NCBI GenBank assembly: GCA_023055355.1
Contig: JALJCS010000001.1
Coordinates: 103,543,881 to 103,607,880 of the forward strand
DNA: 64,000 nucleotides
Origin: Agelaius tricolor
Taxonomy: Eukaryota > Chordata > Aves > Passeriformes > Icteridae
Direction: 5' to 3'
Shown here: positions 37,001 to 49,955 of the stretch, piece by piece
Layout of the letters: each line of letters opens with the position of its first letter
Numbering within the stretch: the first letter of the stretch is position 1
Program-made: the position numbers and the translations under genes
The notes under the pieces: model-generated
Databases searched by the model: none
What the model saw: only the letters and a program-made list of their open reading frames with translations
Told to the model about the DNA's origin: nothing

Positions 37001-40000
37001 CCTTTTTGATTTACCTTTTTGGTTTGAGTCACTTAATTTCATTCTCTAGTTAATAGAGATCCTACTGGTTTTTTACACAGCTTTTTCCTTTGAAAATTTT
37101 ACTAAGTTAAGCTTATCTTTTTCAGTCCTCATGATCTAACTACCTACAGATATCTGAATGTTTTGTCACACTGTCCCCATGAATTCACAAAGCTTAAAAC
37201 CAGTTTTCTTCTACTGAATAGGGTGTTAAAAATCAGCTCTGTGAGTGATAAACATGTCATGAGTTATCCATGTCCTGATTTTGGAGGACTGCATTATATT
37301 AAGCTAATATAATGTTTTATTCTATCCTGCATTGTATCTTTTCTTAATGGATTATTTCTGCCATTCTCAAACTCAGTGTCACTTCAAGCAATAACTGCCA
37401 GAGAATTGCTTCTGTCTTTCTCCCCCACTTCCTTTCAAAATGCACTCTGCCTTAAATGTAAAAAAGACTGTAAGTTCAATATCTTGCAGCCCTGCAGGGT
37501 TAGAAACAGAAGCTTTATCCCATTAGAAACAGATGGTTCCTGCCTTCCCAAAGGGTCATATATAGCTCTAACTGGAGTGCCTGGAAAGTCCTGAAACAGT
37601 ATGTTGTGACAGAATCTTCACACCTCCAATCATGCCTCACCTGCCTTTTGAAAATTGGAGAGGACATACAATAGCATAATGACACTAAATGCAGACAAGT
37701 AAAAACCTTTTTTTTTTAATATTTAAATAAAAATTGGAAATATCCTAACATAACAAAGATTTCCAACTCCAATTGAGAGGCATTATCTAGTTCAGTGAAA
37801 AGTTGTATATACCATGTGCTGCTGATGTTGATTAGGGATTTTCTCTGGCAGTACAACCAAGGGCTGAAATCTGACATTTTGATTTACATTAGCAGGTGAT
37901 AAGTCTGTCTCACTGGTAAGTCAGCAAACACTTAGGACCATAGGACTAGGATAAAATTAATTTTTGAAATGTAGTGCAGTTTCTGATATTATAGGTATCT
38001 ATAACACATAATACTTTTAATAAATTAAACAAATTCCACTTTAAAAATAGGTCAAATTTTTTTGGGTTGTGCTCTTTCTGTAGATAAATAACTGTTCTTA
38101 AGTCAGAAATTTTATTCTCCTTTCTTGTCTCTGTCTATTCATGACCTCGCTAATTGTCTTTTGTTTTGCTTAAATCCTAAATCACCATTATCACTTAAAG
38201 AGTTAAACTTTTTATTTGTGTTCACACCTTGCATATGTTCCAAGTCCTTCTTGACCTTCTTTTCTATGACTAAATTCATAAATACCTAATAACATTGTGT
38301 TTCTTTTTGTAAGAAGGCTTTCTCCTGATCTTATGCATCTTTCTCCAACCTATTCAAGTTTCAATAAGTCTTTTTTTGATTATATTTGATCAGAATTGCA
38401 TACATTGTTTTTCATGACATTTCACTTTGCCTTGTACAATGTCATTGATTCCTGCCTGTATTCTCTGAAAACACTTCAAATGATACTTTGTTGGGTCACA
38501 TTTTTCTTTCTCATGGTCATACTGTCATGGTGGTACATAGTTGTCTGTGACATGTAGAGACAGATTTTCTTCCTCAGTCATTTCTGAGGAAGAAATTCTC
38601 ATGAATTTCTGATTTTCTGAAAAAAAATTATTATTAATTCCTAAATGCACAACCATATATTTCTTACTAATGAATTTCATTCTTCTCCTATTTTTCCAGT
38701 ACTCAGGGTCATCCAATTCTTTCTGTATCATATCCCAATTTTCCTAACAAGTTATATATTTCATTTAACTCAGTATCATATTCCTTTCAAGGTTATTAAA
38801 GAAAACATTAACGAAACCACTCAGGAGACCAATCACTGAGGAACTGCAGTTGCAACCTCCCTCTACCTGAGCTCATTCCTGTTCTTTACTCTATTGTCAC
38901 CCCTCCTTTAGTCCCTTCTCCACTTTATAATTCCCAGATTAATCCCTTTTTTCTCCTCTTCTTAACTAACAATTCCTGTGTGGTATCAGACTGATAAGAT
39001 CTGCTCTCTTTTCCCATCTAGAAAATCAATCATTCTTCAATGCATTCTATCAGGTTAGACTGGCAATATCTTATTCTTTCTTTCAAAATGCCTTTCAGAA
39101 GAAGCCTTGAATATTATTATTTATCAAACTAATGGATTGTCATTCTGCCCTCCTTTTCCCACCTTATCTTCTATTCTCCACTGATATGAAACAACCCAGG
39201 AAATAAAAAAAAAAATAAAACTACTACAAAATCTGGCTGTGAAGTCTGCAATTTTGTGTTTCATTTTGCTCTGAATTCAGGAATAAAAAGGCTTTGTTCC
39301 TCTACTTTGGATATTATAAGCTCTTCATATTTTGGATCTATCCCACTTGCAGCAATATCCATTATAATGGCTCATCACCTTACTGGTGTTTTCATCATAA
39401 TCATCATCATCATCATCAGATTCATAGAAAAATGAGGAAAATATTAATTTAAAGAGATATCTTCCTACTCTTGTTGCATGTTACCACTGATTCTTCTATT
39501 CTTAATCTTTTTAATTCATGGGATTGAAACAATTTCTATGGCTTGACTCACAAGCAATGAATAAGAAGCATAGAAATGCAAACCTTCCCAGCTTCTTCAT
39601 TTTTTTAATTTCAGTTTGTTCCTATATATTCTATTTTCTGTTTGTGTTTGATCTGTTTTCATTCCCATATTTCTCTATGTTACTTATTTATGCAGTTAGA
39701 TTTGGAACATGAACAGTGAATGATTTGTCTTCCTACACTTTTGGGTTCCTTATATGAGTCAGATGATTTTTCTCCTTTGGTTTAAATAAAATCTGGATCC
39801 TCTTTCCATTCAAGTTCCTGAATGCTATGGACTAGTTGGTTTCACTCTCTGATTCTTGTATTTTTTCAGCAGTAGACTACTCAAAAATGAGAATCTTAAC
39901 AACAAACTGACTCTTCATTTATCTCTATTTATAATGTGAATTGAATAAGAGACAAGAAATAGATAATGGGTTTTTTTTTTGTGAATGACCAAACAGTTTC

Positions 40001-40490
40001 TACTATAACTACTCATGCAAAATCATTTAATCATTCAGAGCTTCATGTTGATTTGGTGACTGGCTGGTGAAGTAGTGTAGCATCCAACTCCTGCATTTTT
40101 AAAGTAAATACTGTTGTTTTCAGAGAGACACAGAGAAATCCACAAATGTAACAATGAGGTTTTTCTAGTAGGAAAAATATCTGCTATTTCGTACAAGTGG
40201 AAGGGTATATCGACACAATCTATTTTAGTAAAATATGGAAGACCTTAATTTAAATTCCTCCTTACTCATTCATTTTGTGAAGATATTAGGAGGAGAATGT
40301 GCCCATATAAATGAGTTTATAGTATTTTGAAGAACATTATGACATCTTCCTGAAAGTCTCTTCTCTAAATATAGAATGAACCCATCTCTGGTGAACTTGT
40401 GAGATTATCATAATTTTAGTGGTCTGACTGCAGTTGCTCTAGTAAATGGCAGGAACAAAAAACTGAGAATCAATAAATCTCTACCTGAAT
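34061..40490. other. Unique AT-rich noncoding DNA
   Basis: No gene or mobile element is recognised. A (TCA/ATC)n microsatellite lies at 39391-39419. The interval 38100-39700 is strikingly T/C-rich on the plus strand with many TTCTTT and CTTTC words, but it is not a simple repeat. Confidence 0.5.
39391..39419. repeat. (ATC)n microsatellite
   Basis: TCATCATAATCATCATCATC and following units form a short trinucleotide array with one interruption. Confidence 0.9.
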
Positions 40491-40600
40491 ATTGATTATG
40501 CAATATCTTTCTTTGTTCTTTGTGGGATTAGCTGGTGGTCTATTGTCCATCAGCAAACAGTTACTTAAGCAGAAACTAATGTTACAGATGCTATAAAAAG
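40485..40600 (+). promoter_or_regulatory. Candidate TATA promoter
   Basis: GCTATAAAAAGAGC at 40590-40603 contains a strong TATA box (TATAAAA, 40592-40598). Upstream are words resembling tissue-specific factor sites: GATTATGCAATATC (C/EBP- or octamer-like) at 40494-40507, CAGCAAACA (forkhead-like) at about 40552, and TACTTAAG (NKX-like) at about 40562. A short candidate exon ending in a perfect donor core follows within 100 bp. No other place in the window combines these signals. It remains a sequence-only prediction. Confidence 0.3.
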
Positions 40601-40621
40601 AGCAGCAGCAGAGCAAACAGA

Positions 40622-40684
40622 TTTAAATCAGTTCAATTCTAACAAAAACTTTTTCATCTTGAAACAATTTAAACTCTACCAAGG
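40622..40684 (+). other. Candidate first exon, noncoding
   Basis: Transcription from the TATA box at 40592 would start at about 40622-40630, where TCAGTTC at 40628-40634 fits the initiator pattern, though it sits slightly far from the TATA. The segment ends ACCAAGG at 40684 and is followed by GTAAGTAAAC, a full match to donor positions +1 to +6. There is no ATG in the exon, so it would be a 5' untranslated exon of a coding gene or exon 1 of a noncoding RNA. Downstream candidate exons on the same strand are at 49723 and 52022. I cannot link it to a known gene. Confidence 0.25.
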
Positions 40685-43600
40685 GTAAGTAAACAGAAAC
40701 AATATGTTTTCTTTCACCTTCAACTGTCAATAGTTGCTTTCATATTCCCTGTCTTCAGACATAAGAAAGGTTTTCACGTCTTTCTCAGTAAAAGACTCTT
40801 TTAAGCTGTTAATATGATTATTTTGCTTTAGTTTACACATATCTTACTGTATTTACATGATATTGTGAAGATTTTCTAAACCAGAGTTCCTCCTACAGAT
40901 ATAGAACAAGAAAAGCAGATAAAGGAGAATCAGAGATTTTCTTTTTTCTACAACTTTTGTTGATCACACAGAAATATTGAAGCAGCTTTTAGCAACTGAG
41001 CCTGTTTTCTATATTAATATCATCAGCCTAATTCTCTGCAGTATAGCTAAAATCTTTATATATGTTCATACATAGAAACAAAACAATTTACATGTATGAA
41101 CATCAGTGAAAAGATCCAAAGAATATTTTGTTTTTAAAATATGAAAATTCTGCATGTTTCTTTCCTTTCAAGTCTAATATACCACATTTAAAAACTAAGA
41201 GAAGCCACAGGTATATCAAAGAACTATCTCACTTGTTTAAGTGAACTAAATTTGAGTTCCTTTAGAAAATGTCAAAACTTGCGGCTGGCAAAAATATTCT
41301 TCAAAAGATTTTTTTTAATAGCATTAGCAGTCATACTAGCAGCTCCTGCTGTTCAGAGTATAGGATTAGGATGAACAGAGAGAAGATTAAAGTTTGTTCT
41401 TACAAGCAGAATGTCCCAAACATGCTCCTTAGTGCTTACTCTTCAGAGGTCCTACCCTCTCAATTGTGCAAACAGAAAGAAGGGTGGGGGTGCTTCCTAT
41501 TTGAACTCTTCAGAATAACTCAGATGATTTATATTTAAAACAGATTAGGAAGTGTTTGTGGGAGCTATTAAACTTGCTGGGCTTTAATACTGTACTCTCC
41601 AGCTGAGGAAAAGTAACATCTGGAATTCTAGACCTCTTCAGTGTCTCTTCACAGCCTGAGAAAATAAGATGAAGACAACAAATACACCTGAATTTACAGG
41701 GATCCTTGTGTTGTTGTTGCACTTAAAAGCTGTATAATTTTACCTGACTGATTCATCTGGCTCCATCTGTTTAACAGCAGAGATTGGTAGTAGGAAACCC
41801 TTATAAATAAGTACAATCTTTATAGCATCAATTCCAGGTATACTGAACTGAGAAGATATAGTTGGCTGTCCAGGAACATCCTTTAAGAGAAGAGTTAGAC
41901 TTGTATACTCAAGGAAACAGTTTCAAGACTAAGAAAAACATGTCTTGTTTTCATGGGCTGTGTTCTGTTAAATATCATCCTTGAGGAAAAGTACAAGAAC
42001 AGAAATGTTCTGGGGCTGCTGTAACAAATTGTGGGGAGACAGATGTTCCTTTCTCCACCTTCTTTTGTGACAATTTAGTAGTTCATGCTGCTATTTTTGT
42101 TATTATCCTGAAGCAGGTTCTTTTTCAGATGCTGTAGTTTCCCCCCTGTTACAAAGAAAACAGATTGGCATGCATGAAGCATATCCACCTTTGTTCCATC
42201 CCCTCAGCCTTTCACATTTGACATGTTAGTGAATTGGCAATTATCAACAGATGGTGCAAATTAGAATGTCATGATGTTACTTTAAATTTTCTCCAATGGC
42301 AGGTTATCTTTCTAATAAATCCAGGGGTTAAGAAAACACAAAGATAATATTTCCCTTCCTTTAACCCATTCACCTTTAGTCTTGAAATCAGTCCAAGATC
42401 CAAAACAAGTAAATGCACGTATTTTGCTAACTCACTGATTTAATTGCTCGACTAACTAGTCCTTAATTTATCCCTTAATCCAAAAATTTCTCCTTAGTTT
42501 GATCCCTTAATCTGGAATCTGACAGAGATAGAAACTAAGGTCTATTATTATATAGCAAAATTATTAGAAATGAATCACTCATCTAAACCAGAATGAGAAA
42601 TAGTTAATGAACTAGGGACTGAAAAGGATAATGTAAAATTGCATCAATGACTACTCAAGGAAAAGCAAATATTCAAGAAGAGGGAGGCTTTAAAAAATGG
42701 GAGATTCAAAGTATCTGCCAGTCAATGATCTAAGAATTGCAATTCAAAACTGGGGTAGGGTTTTTGAAGCATATTGCAGAAATTATTAAAATTCTGGTAA
42801 AATTCTTAGTAAGCAATGATAATATTTCTGATTATTTAATTAATTTGAGAGAAATCTCATAAATTTGCTATTTAATGTATTTCCTTGTTAAGTATTTTCT
42901 TGAGAAATAAGGAACTCATAATCAGTTTAAAAATAAATAAAATAAAAAAGCAGAAAATATGTAAAGTATAAATTGCCTTAATCTCATAATTCACAGGGAA
43001 AAAAAGTTACTTTCCAGACTAAAAAAAGATCTGGACTGTCTTTTTATGTTGAACAAGCAATCAGACTTATTAGAGTTAAACATTTTGCAGAAAATTATTT
43101 GGTGCTCCCTGGTTGATCAGACATCCTCATCTATTTCGGTATGGGCAGTTTGGAATAACATGCTATTTCAGTGATCTCTTTTTATCATTTACTCTCTGTA
43201 TAGGCTTATTTCCTGATCCATTTATTTTTAACCTGGGACACTCAAATCCTTTAGGGTTAGCTTACAAGGAATCCACAGATGGGTATAAAGTCACTCCAAA
43301 TTTATATAAATCCTACTTGAAACTTCAAAACTACCTGATTAAATGAATTTTTGGATATTAAGACCATAAAGAAATTTTAAAAATCCAAATAAGCAAAAAA
43401 AATGTCAGAATCTTTGCCTTTTCGCTCATTTATTAAACTGTACAAATTTTCTTTGCTTCATTTTTTTATGAACTGGTGATCTGGCAATGTCAGGTTGTGC
43501 TAGTTATTAGAGTTTTGAGCCTCCCTATTCTTAAGGCAAAGTTTAATAAATAAAAATTGCTATTAAAACAGGTTTACACTGATTTATATCTTGTTAGCTT

Positions 43601-46600
43601 TTTTTTTTTTTCAGTGTTTCATTTGGTAGCAATTTATTGAACAGTGTCCTTTTAAATATCGATGATGCTCTATCTGTTCTAGAAACAAATGCAATTACAG
43701 GGTTTCAATCTTCACACACTTCTTCCAGGCTTATACTGGTATATTAACTTAATTACCTTAATGGAATTACTCTTGATTTACACTGCTTTAGCTGAGCTAC
43801 AAATCCAGCCTATGGCCAGCAAGAGTATACATGGAAGTTTGAGGCTTTTATCTACAGTATAGTGCGTGGCATACAGGCATAAAATGATTTCCATTTCTAA
43901 ATTGTAAAAAACCATTTCAATATTTTCCTATTGTTTCCCATGAAGCTTTGCATAAATCTTTCTTGTGTTTTATACTTATACAATACATCCTTGAGCTGTA
44001 CAAACCAGTCTAGGCCAACTTCTACTTCCACCTGTTTTAAAAACAGAACTCCTGTCAGTTTCAGTGGGAGGAATCACTTTCCTGGAGAACATCATGCTCT
44101 TTTTAAAATGTTGGAGGGAAACAAAGAAGATGCTTTGAAACAAAGTCCATTCTAGTAGCTTAATATTTGTTATTTTTTAGATTCCTTTCAAAAAGAATGA
44201 AAGAAGCATGGGCAGCTGTATCGATGAGAAGATTCTTTTCCATCAAGGCTTGAGTACAATGTCTTTGAAAGATCCTTTTTAGAAATGCTAGCATTTGAAA
44301 AGGACAAACAAGGAAACGAACCTCAAAGGGGACGACAATAGTATATGGAGAGGAAGTGGGTGGGTTTAATGCATCTGAGAAGCAAAGCTCCTTATAAAGG
44401 CATTGAAGAGATTTAAGGTTTTATTTAGCAACAAAAGAAGTTATGGAATGAGGTATAATTTTCCCACAGGAGTTTTGTCTTTTGATGTTTTTGAAACACA
44501 AATTTTCAATAAAAGGGGTAGTTTGTGATTTGGTAAGTTGGAAGTTTGTGTAGAAGAGTGTATCTATTTACAAAGGGGAAGAGTCTTTTGCCACCATAAT
44601 TCTTATGTATGTAGAATGAATTGAACATTCATTGGGAAAATTATTAGAAAGTTAAAAAAAACATGTAATATTTGAAAGCACGGTAGTTCTCCTTCCCCAT
44701 TTATTGTATTAACTCTCTGTACATTAAAAAGATTTTGTCTTGACTCAGTTTTAGGTCTACACCTGCTATTAGGATTGTCCTAGAACTTTATGAATCTGGA
44801 ACCAAACTGCAGCAGTGAAAAATGCCTGTACCAAATCTAGGCCTCTCCACTGAGTGGGTATTGACCACAAAAATTAAATAGCCTGGACTCTGATCCCTGC
44901 AGAGGATGTCTCCACTGTTAGAGCGCTTCTAGAACCATTTGAAATGTAATCTGCCTGGTAAAACCCCAGACTGTTAATCATTATTTTTGCAGGAGGCAAA
45001 GAAAGGAGTGAAGGAAAATTCCTCCTTGCTCTTAAATTAGAAGCAAAGTTTTATTAGTCTATGTGTCCTATGTATGTTGTTCATCTTGAAAACCTTTTTT
45101 TTTCAGGGGAATACTCTTTAACTACTGCAGCAATACAAAAGCTTTTCATCCTCCTGAGATGTGAATTTCACTTTGTGGTCCAGGTACACAACAATATGAA
45201 GCCAATACTCACTCATCTTCTCTACATAGCTTATATCATGGCATATATTTGCATGTGTATGCCTTCAAAAGCATATGAATTTATTGTAATGGTTTGCTCC
45301 CAATTATCTACACTACTTCTCCTGCTGCACTATATGCCAGTAAAATGGGAAAGATAGGGCACATGGTCAGAAATCTTACCTTTAGGACATTTTAAAAAGC
45401 AGGTTAAATCCCACATCTCTTTTGTTCAATCACTTTAAAGCTTAAGAGGACTTAGACAGGGATAGATCTGTGCTCTGATTAACAGTACGATTATTCTTAT
45501 ATTTTTTGCTAAAACTTCAGTGGGAAAAAATGTTCTAGCAAAATGTCAAAGCTATAGGTGGTACCAATCCTATCCTTCGTAAGATTAAGCCTACACATCA
45601 GGTTACCCACTCAAAACTACAGGTACAAGATAGTTGAAAAGCCTTTCCTCAAATATTGGCATAATTCTACACAGAATTTATAATCACAATTTGTTATCAA
45701 AAGCATGCTCAAGTCCATGCTTGTGATCCAGTACAGAAGAAGATTCATTGTTCCAGTCCTGAAGCTTGCCTGGTAAATGGTTGTAGGGAACGGGCAGAAA
45801 AGTCAAGACATGCAAAAATAGGGCTAAGTTCACTTGAAATAACATGTTATTTTGTTGATTTGTTGAAAATGATTTTTTATAAAAACATTTAATTGTAAAA
45901 GCATGTCAAGAGACAGAGAGAGGACAAAATAAGTACCAAAAAAGAATGATAAAAAATTATTAAGGTATCAGGATGAGGAAGGCTGATGAAAAGACTGTGT
46001 GACAAGTAGTGGAAGTTGGAGACAGTACTGATCACAACATGCAGAAAAAAGTGCAGCTCATTCTAGAGGAAATATTGTCAGGATCTGCTGATACCACTGC
46101 TCAGGCTTCTCTGCCAATTTCGCTCTTCGGGGGACTTGCTAAAAAAAAAAAAACAACAAAAACCCCTGAAATAATAAAGAGGAAAATTATAAATGCCATC
46201 CTGAGTTGTGAAATTTATATTAAAACCTTAAATTGTGTGACTTTATTCATAAGCTTTCTTTTACTAACAAAATATCATCATCTGATTTAGTCCTTCATAG
46301 CAGAGCCTTTAACCTACCAGTTCCTTGTGATAATCAAATCAGTACAATAGAAACTCAAGTGTCAGGCAGTCACACAGGCAGCTTTACCTCCTTTATACCT
46401 GCTAAAGGAAGCCCACACCCCCTTGAATTTGTATAGTGAAAAAAAGGGAAGCAGGAGGGACTTTGCCCTACAGGTGCTAATGCCTTCTGTGTTGCTATTA
46501 CTCCATCAGACTGCCCTCATTATCAGCTAGAGGCTAGTTCAGCCTCTCCAGAATTTTTATGAAGTCCTGCAGACTGAAAGCATGCCAGACTTTTTACCAG

Positions 46601-48085
46601 TGCTTCTGATTTTGCATCAGTACGATCACATTAGAAGAAAAACACATGGGAGAATCAAATCCCATAAATGAAATAGAAAATCCCTTTGGATGATTAGTTC
46701 AGACCAATGTTAAAAGAATATTTTGTGTGCATGTCAGGTTCTTTGCCAGTCTCAAAGTAGTCATTTGGATTCACTTCATTATAGGCACTGCAGTACCTTA
46801 GGAAAGAAAGAGAGAAATAGAGCATGAGACAGAGTAATAATAACCCTTGAACAATGAAGTCTTTCTCCTAGCAGAACTTCAAATAACTCAGACAACTATC
46901 TTTTAATCAAATATACAAGCAGCAGTGTAACTGAATTCAGCATAGCTGTCGTCCATCAGGCGAAAAAAAGAAGTTCAGAGGAACTTAAAGGAGGAGATTC
47001 TAGATAAAATGAAGGGAGCACTACGTCAAAGACTTAGACTTACATAAAAGCATGAATACCAACCTGACAGCAAAATAAACACATGCTCTAAAGATGGTCT
47101 GATCTTTTCCTTTTTGAGTCAACAGCCCTTTCCCCACTGACTACAACAGGAGAGAAAACAGGCTGTTACTCTCCAGCCTGCTTCTTTCTAGTCTGGCTCT
47201 TGTTCCCTACTTTTCCACTTTTATATCGTGGTATGTGTTCTCCACCTTCATACTGGGGGGTTCTGCTGCTTCAACTTCTCTATTATAAATTTTCCTCTCC
47301 TGGTTGTGCTTTTACATTTTCTCTTTTTCTGACAAGGATATTTTAAATAACCAAAAGAAACTTTGATTATTAGGAGCAGGTAAATCTTAATGACGCTCAA
47401 AGGACAAAGCCAGTTTATGAAAAGTAGTAGGAAAAAGTTAAAGCAGAGTTTAAACTCCTAACATACTTGTGTGAATTCCCATTTGTCAGTCCTATGCTGA
47501 GTGGGTGAAATACTTATTAATTTGCTTTACCACTGGGGTTTTTTCCAGATATGAATTCTTATATAGAACTTTAGGTTCTAATCCCAATTCAGTAGAATTA
47601 TTTACTAGTGCTGAGTTTCAAGAGTAAAAATAGTAAGGATGACTCAAGCATCTCATATGTCTCCATTAAAATGTTGCTTCAGTTGCAAAAAAAATATCCC
47701 ATGCAAGCATAGATTTCTTTTAGATATGTTGTTTATAATTAATTTCACTTCAAAATTTAATCAGTATTTCTAGAAATCAAAGAAATTTTTTTCAAATGAT
47801 TAATAAATTTATTTTTTTTACTAAGAACAGATTTTAGTAAATATTTTAATAACTTTTTATGGAACCATTGAGTAGCATGTCATGAAACTTTTCAGGAAAA
47901 TTATAATTACCCCAATCTGAAATTTGTTAAATGAAAACAATGTGAAGCTTGCTGTAAATATTTAATTTTCCCTTCCAACGTCTTTAATGAACAATTTAAT
48001 TGACTTTGGTAAAGCTGTTCCCATTCTTGAACCTAGACATGTACTTACATACCTTATGTAATTAGGGTGATGTAGACAGTTACTT
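40685..48085. other. Unique AT-rich noncoding DNA
   Basis: No gene is recognised. The interval 42190-42310 (around GTGAATTGGCAATTATCAAC) has the texture of a conserved enhancer. Strong pyrimidine-plus-AG strings at about 43599-43613 and 45095-45106 look like acceptors but lead into frames without recognisable content. Confidence 0.5.
43755..43812 (+). repeat. Short ancient-repeat relic
   Basis: ATGGAATTACTCTTGATTTA at 43760-43779 followed by CACTGCTTTAGCTGAGC resembles a phrase common in old amniote repeats (roughly ATGGAGTTACTCCTGATTTA then CACCAGTGTAAGTGAG). The match is short, and the family is not named. Confidence 0.3.
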
Positions 48086-48158
48086 CATTTTTTTTTGTTT
48101 GTTTGTGTTTGCTTTTGTTTTGTTTTTGGGGTTTTTTTTTGTTTTTTTTTTTTTTTTT
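48086..48158. repeat. T-rich low-complexity tract with (TTTG)n
   Basis: Runs of T alternate with TTTG units and a GGGG core near 48128, ending in about 18 T. It is typical avian low-complexity DNA and shows no retroelement body on either side. Confidence 0.9.
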
Positions 48159-48915
48159 AATGAAGCTTGTATCCTCATCTCAGCAGTGAGATTCATCTAC
48201 CATTAGATTAGCCATCTCAAAGTTACATGTCTAGTCCAAACTAGTAATCTAGTCTTCTTCTATAGTGAATGGAGAAAGAGAGCTCCTTCCAAAGATAAGG
48301 TGCTCGTGACTGCTGAGATTAATTGCTCTCAGAAGCTGCTGTGTTTTCTTGTGTAAAGGAAGAAGAAATAACTGTTATGGCTGGAGTCTTAAAAGATGGG
48401 CAGGAGTGCGTTGGAGTGATGAGACAACTGTAAGATACCAATGATGGCTTCAATTCTGCTACTACTTCAGTTTTGTTGGCTATGCCTTCTGAAATCAAGG
48501 AAGAAATCAAAACAGTAGATACTGAGCTCTATGTGACAGCTCACTACTTTTAATTCTTTTGCTGTTGATCAACCTTCTTTCATAATACCTGAGGACTTTT
48601 CCTTCTTCATTCACCCTTCTTATAGACAGCTATTCTGGTTCTGTATTAGCTTAATTCAACTGAACTTATGAAAGGACTTAATTTTGAATTCTATTTTATT
48701 CCTTAAATGCCTCATGAAGCAAGAGAGGATATGTATTTCTGCTAAGAACTGACTAAGAACTGATTGTCCTTTCTTAAAATATTTAAAATTCTTGTTTATA
48801 AAAAAAAAATTCACTGTGAACAGATTTATTTCCTCCTTTGATACTCAAGAGGTCATATTTTCCACATTCTATCTTACAAGTGGTGAGCCAATTTGCTACT
48901 TGTTTTCAAACTGTG

Positions 48916-48929
48916 CCAATAGATGGCAC
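48916..48929 (+). promoter_or_regulatory. CTCF-like motif
   Basis: CCAATAGATGGCAC agrees with the CTCF core CCASYAGRKGGCRS at all but one position and is the better of the AGATGGC-type matches seen here. Occupancy is unknown. Confidence 0.35.
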
Positions 48930-49722
48930 TAGAAATTTCCTTTGTTTTTTATTTTTTTTTCCTCATGAAAAGAATGGTGGCAAGAGATTTATCTTTTTAT
49001 CAGTACAGTAGAGCACCAAAAGAAAATAAGATCTTACAGGGCCTGGAGAGAAGCAAAATAGCATTCAGGCATGGCCTGCAGCTCTTTCTTACAACTATTT
49101 GATCTTCGAGATGTAAAGGTAGTATTGCCTAATGAACTTGTAATTCTCTTTTTATACTACATATCCCTGCTTACTGCAGAAACTTAGGTAGAATGGGGAC
49201 TTGGGCTGTATATCCTACTGGCATAAAACCAGCAAAATTTGAATGGCTGAAACAGAATTTCTCTGCCTATTGATTGAGTGGTTTTGGTTATTAAAGCTGT
49301 CTGCTGTGGTATGCAGCATGTCTTGACAATATGTAAATTTATTTATTTTCTGGTAAATTTACTACAGAGTTCTTTAATTTTTTTTTCCAACTGAAAGTTT
49401 TTTAATTGACTTCATAAACCTATGAATATTCATAAAAATATTAATGGGACATTGATGACACAATTTTTTTCGTGGCATCTTTGAGAATATATCCAAACAC
49501 TTCTTTACAACATATGCAGTAAAGAGAAGTGAAAATTGGAATGATTAGGTAAGGTTCTTTAGATGTCTAAACTTTCTAAAGAACACCTAAACATTCCTGT
49601 AAATGGGAATCCAATTCCTCCATCCACAAGCACTTCATAATGATTATCTAAGATGTCCAACATATTTGTAACTATTTTAATTTTGTATGTAATGAATGCA
49701 GATTTTTATTTTTATTTTGCAG

Positions 49723-49955
49723 AAGTTGAATTTTCAGTCTTCTCTGGGCTTGGACTATGAGATGCACATCAAATTTCGGTTGTCTTTTCTTAAAATGTGT
49801 TGTAAGAATACATATTCTTATACTACCCACATGGTGTCATGTTTACTTTTTCCCTCAGTGATTTTTCTTTAAATACATAATGACACTGAAGTGCACACAT
49901 TAAAGTAAGTATATGGTTATTTTCTTAAATAAAGATTTCTTCCTACATCTGTGTC
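49723..49955 (+). other. Candidate terminal exon
   Basis: A strong acceptor (TTTTTATTTTTATTTTGCAG, ending 49722) is followed by an open frame of about 49 codons, read from the first base of the exon, ending at a TAA near 49871. AATAAA then lies at 49928-49933, with GT-rich sequence (CTGTGTCTTC) about 15 bases further on, as expected for a 3' end. The peptide has no recognisable motif. It could be the last exon of a transcript starting at the 40.6 kb promoter candidate; that link is inference only. Confidence 0.2.

Noticed and set aside
43595..43700. Acceptor after a long T-run (ending at about 43613)
   Set aside because: The T-run alone explains the acceptor look; the following sequence has early stops and no donor.
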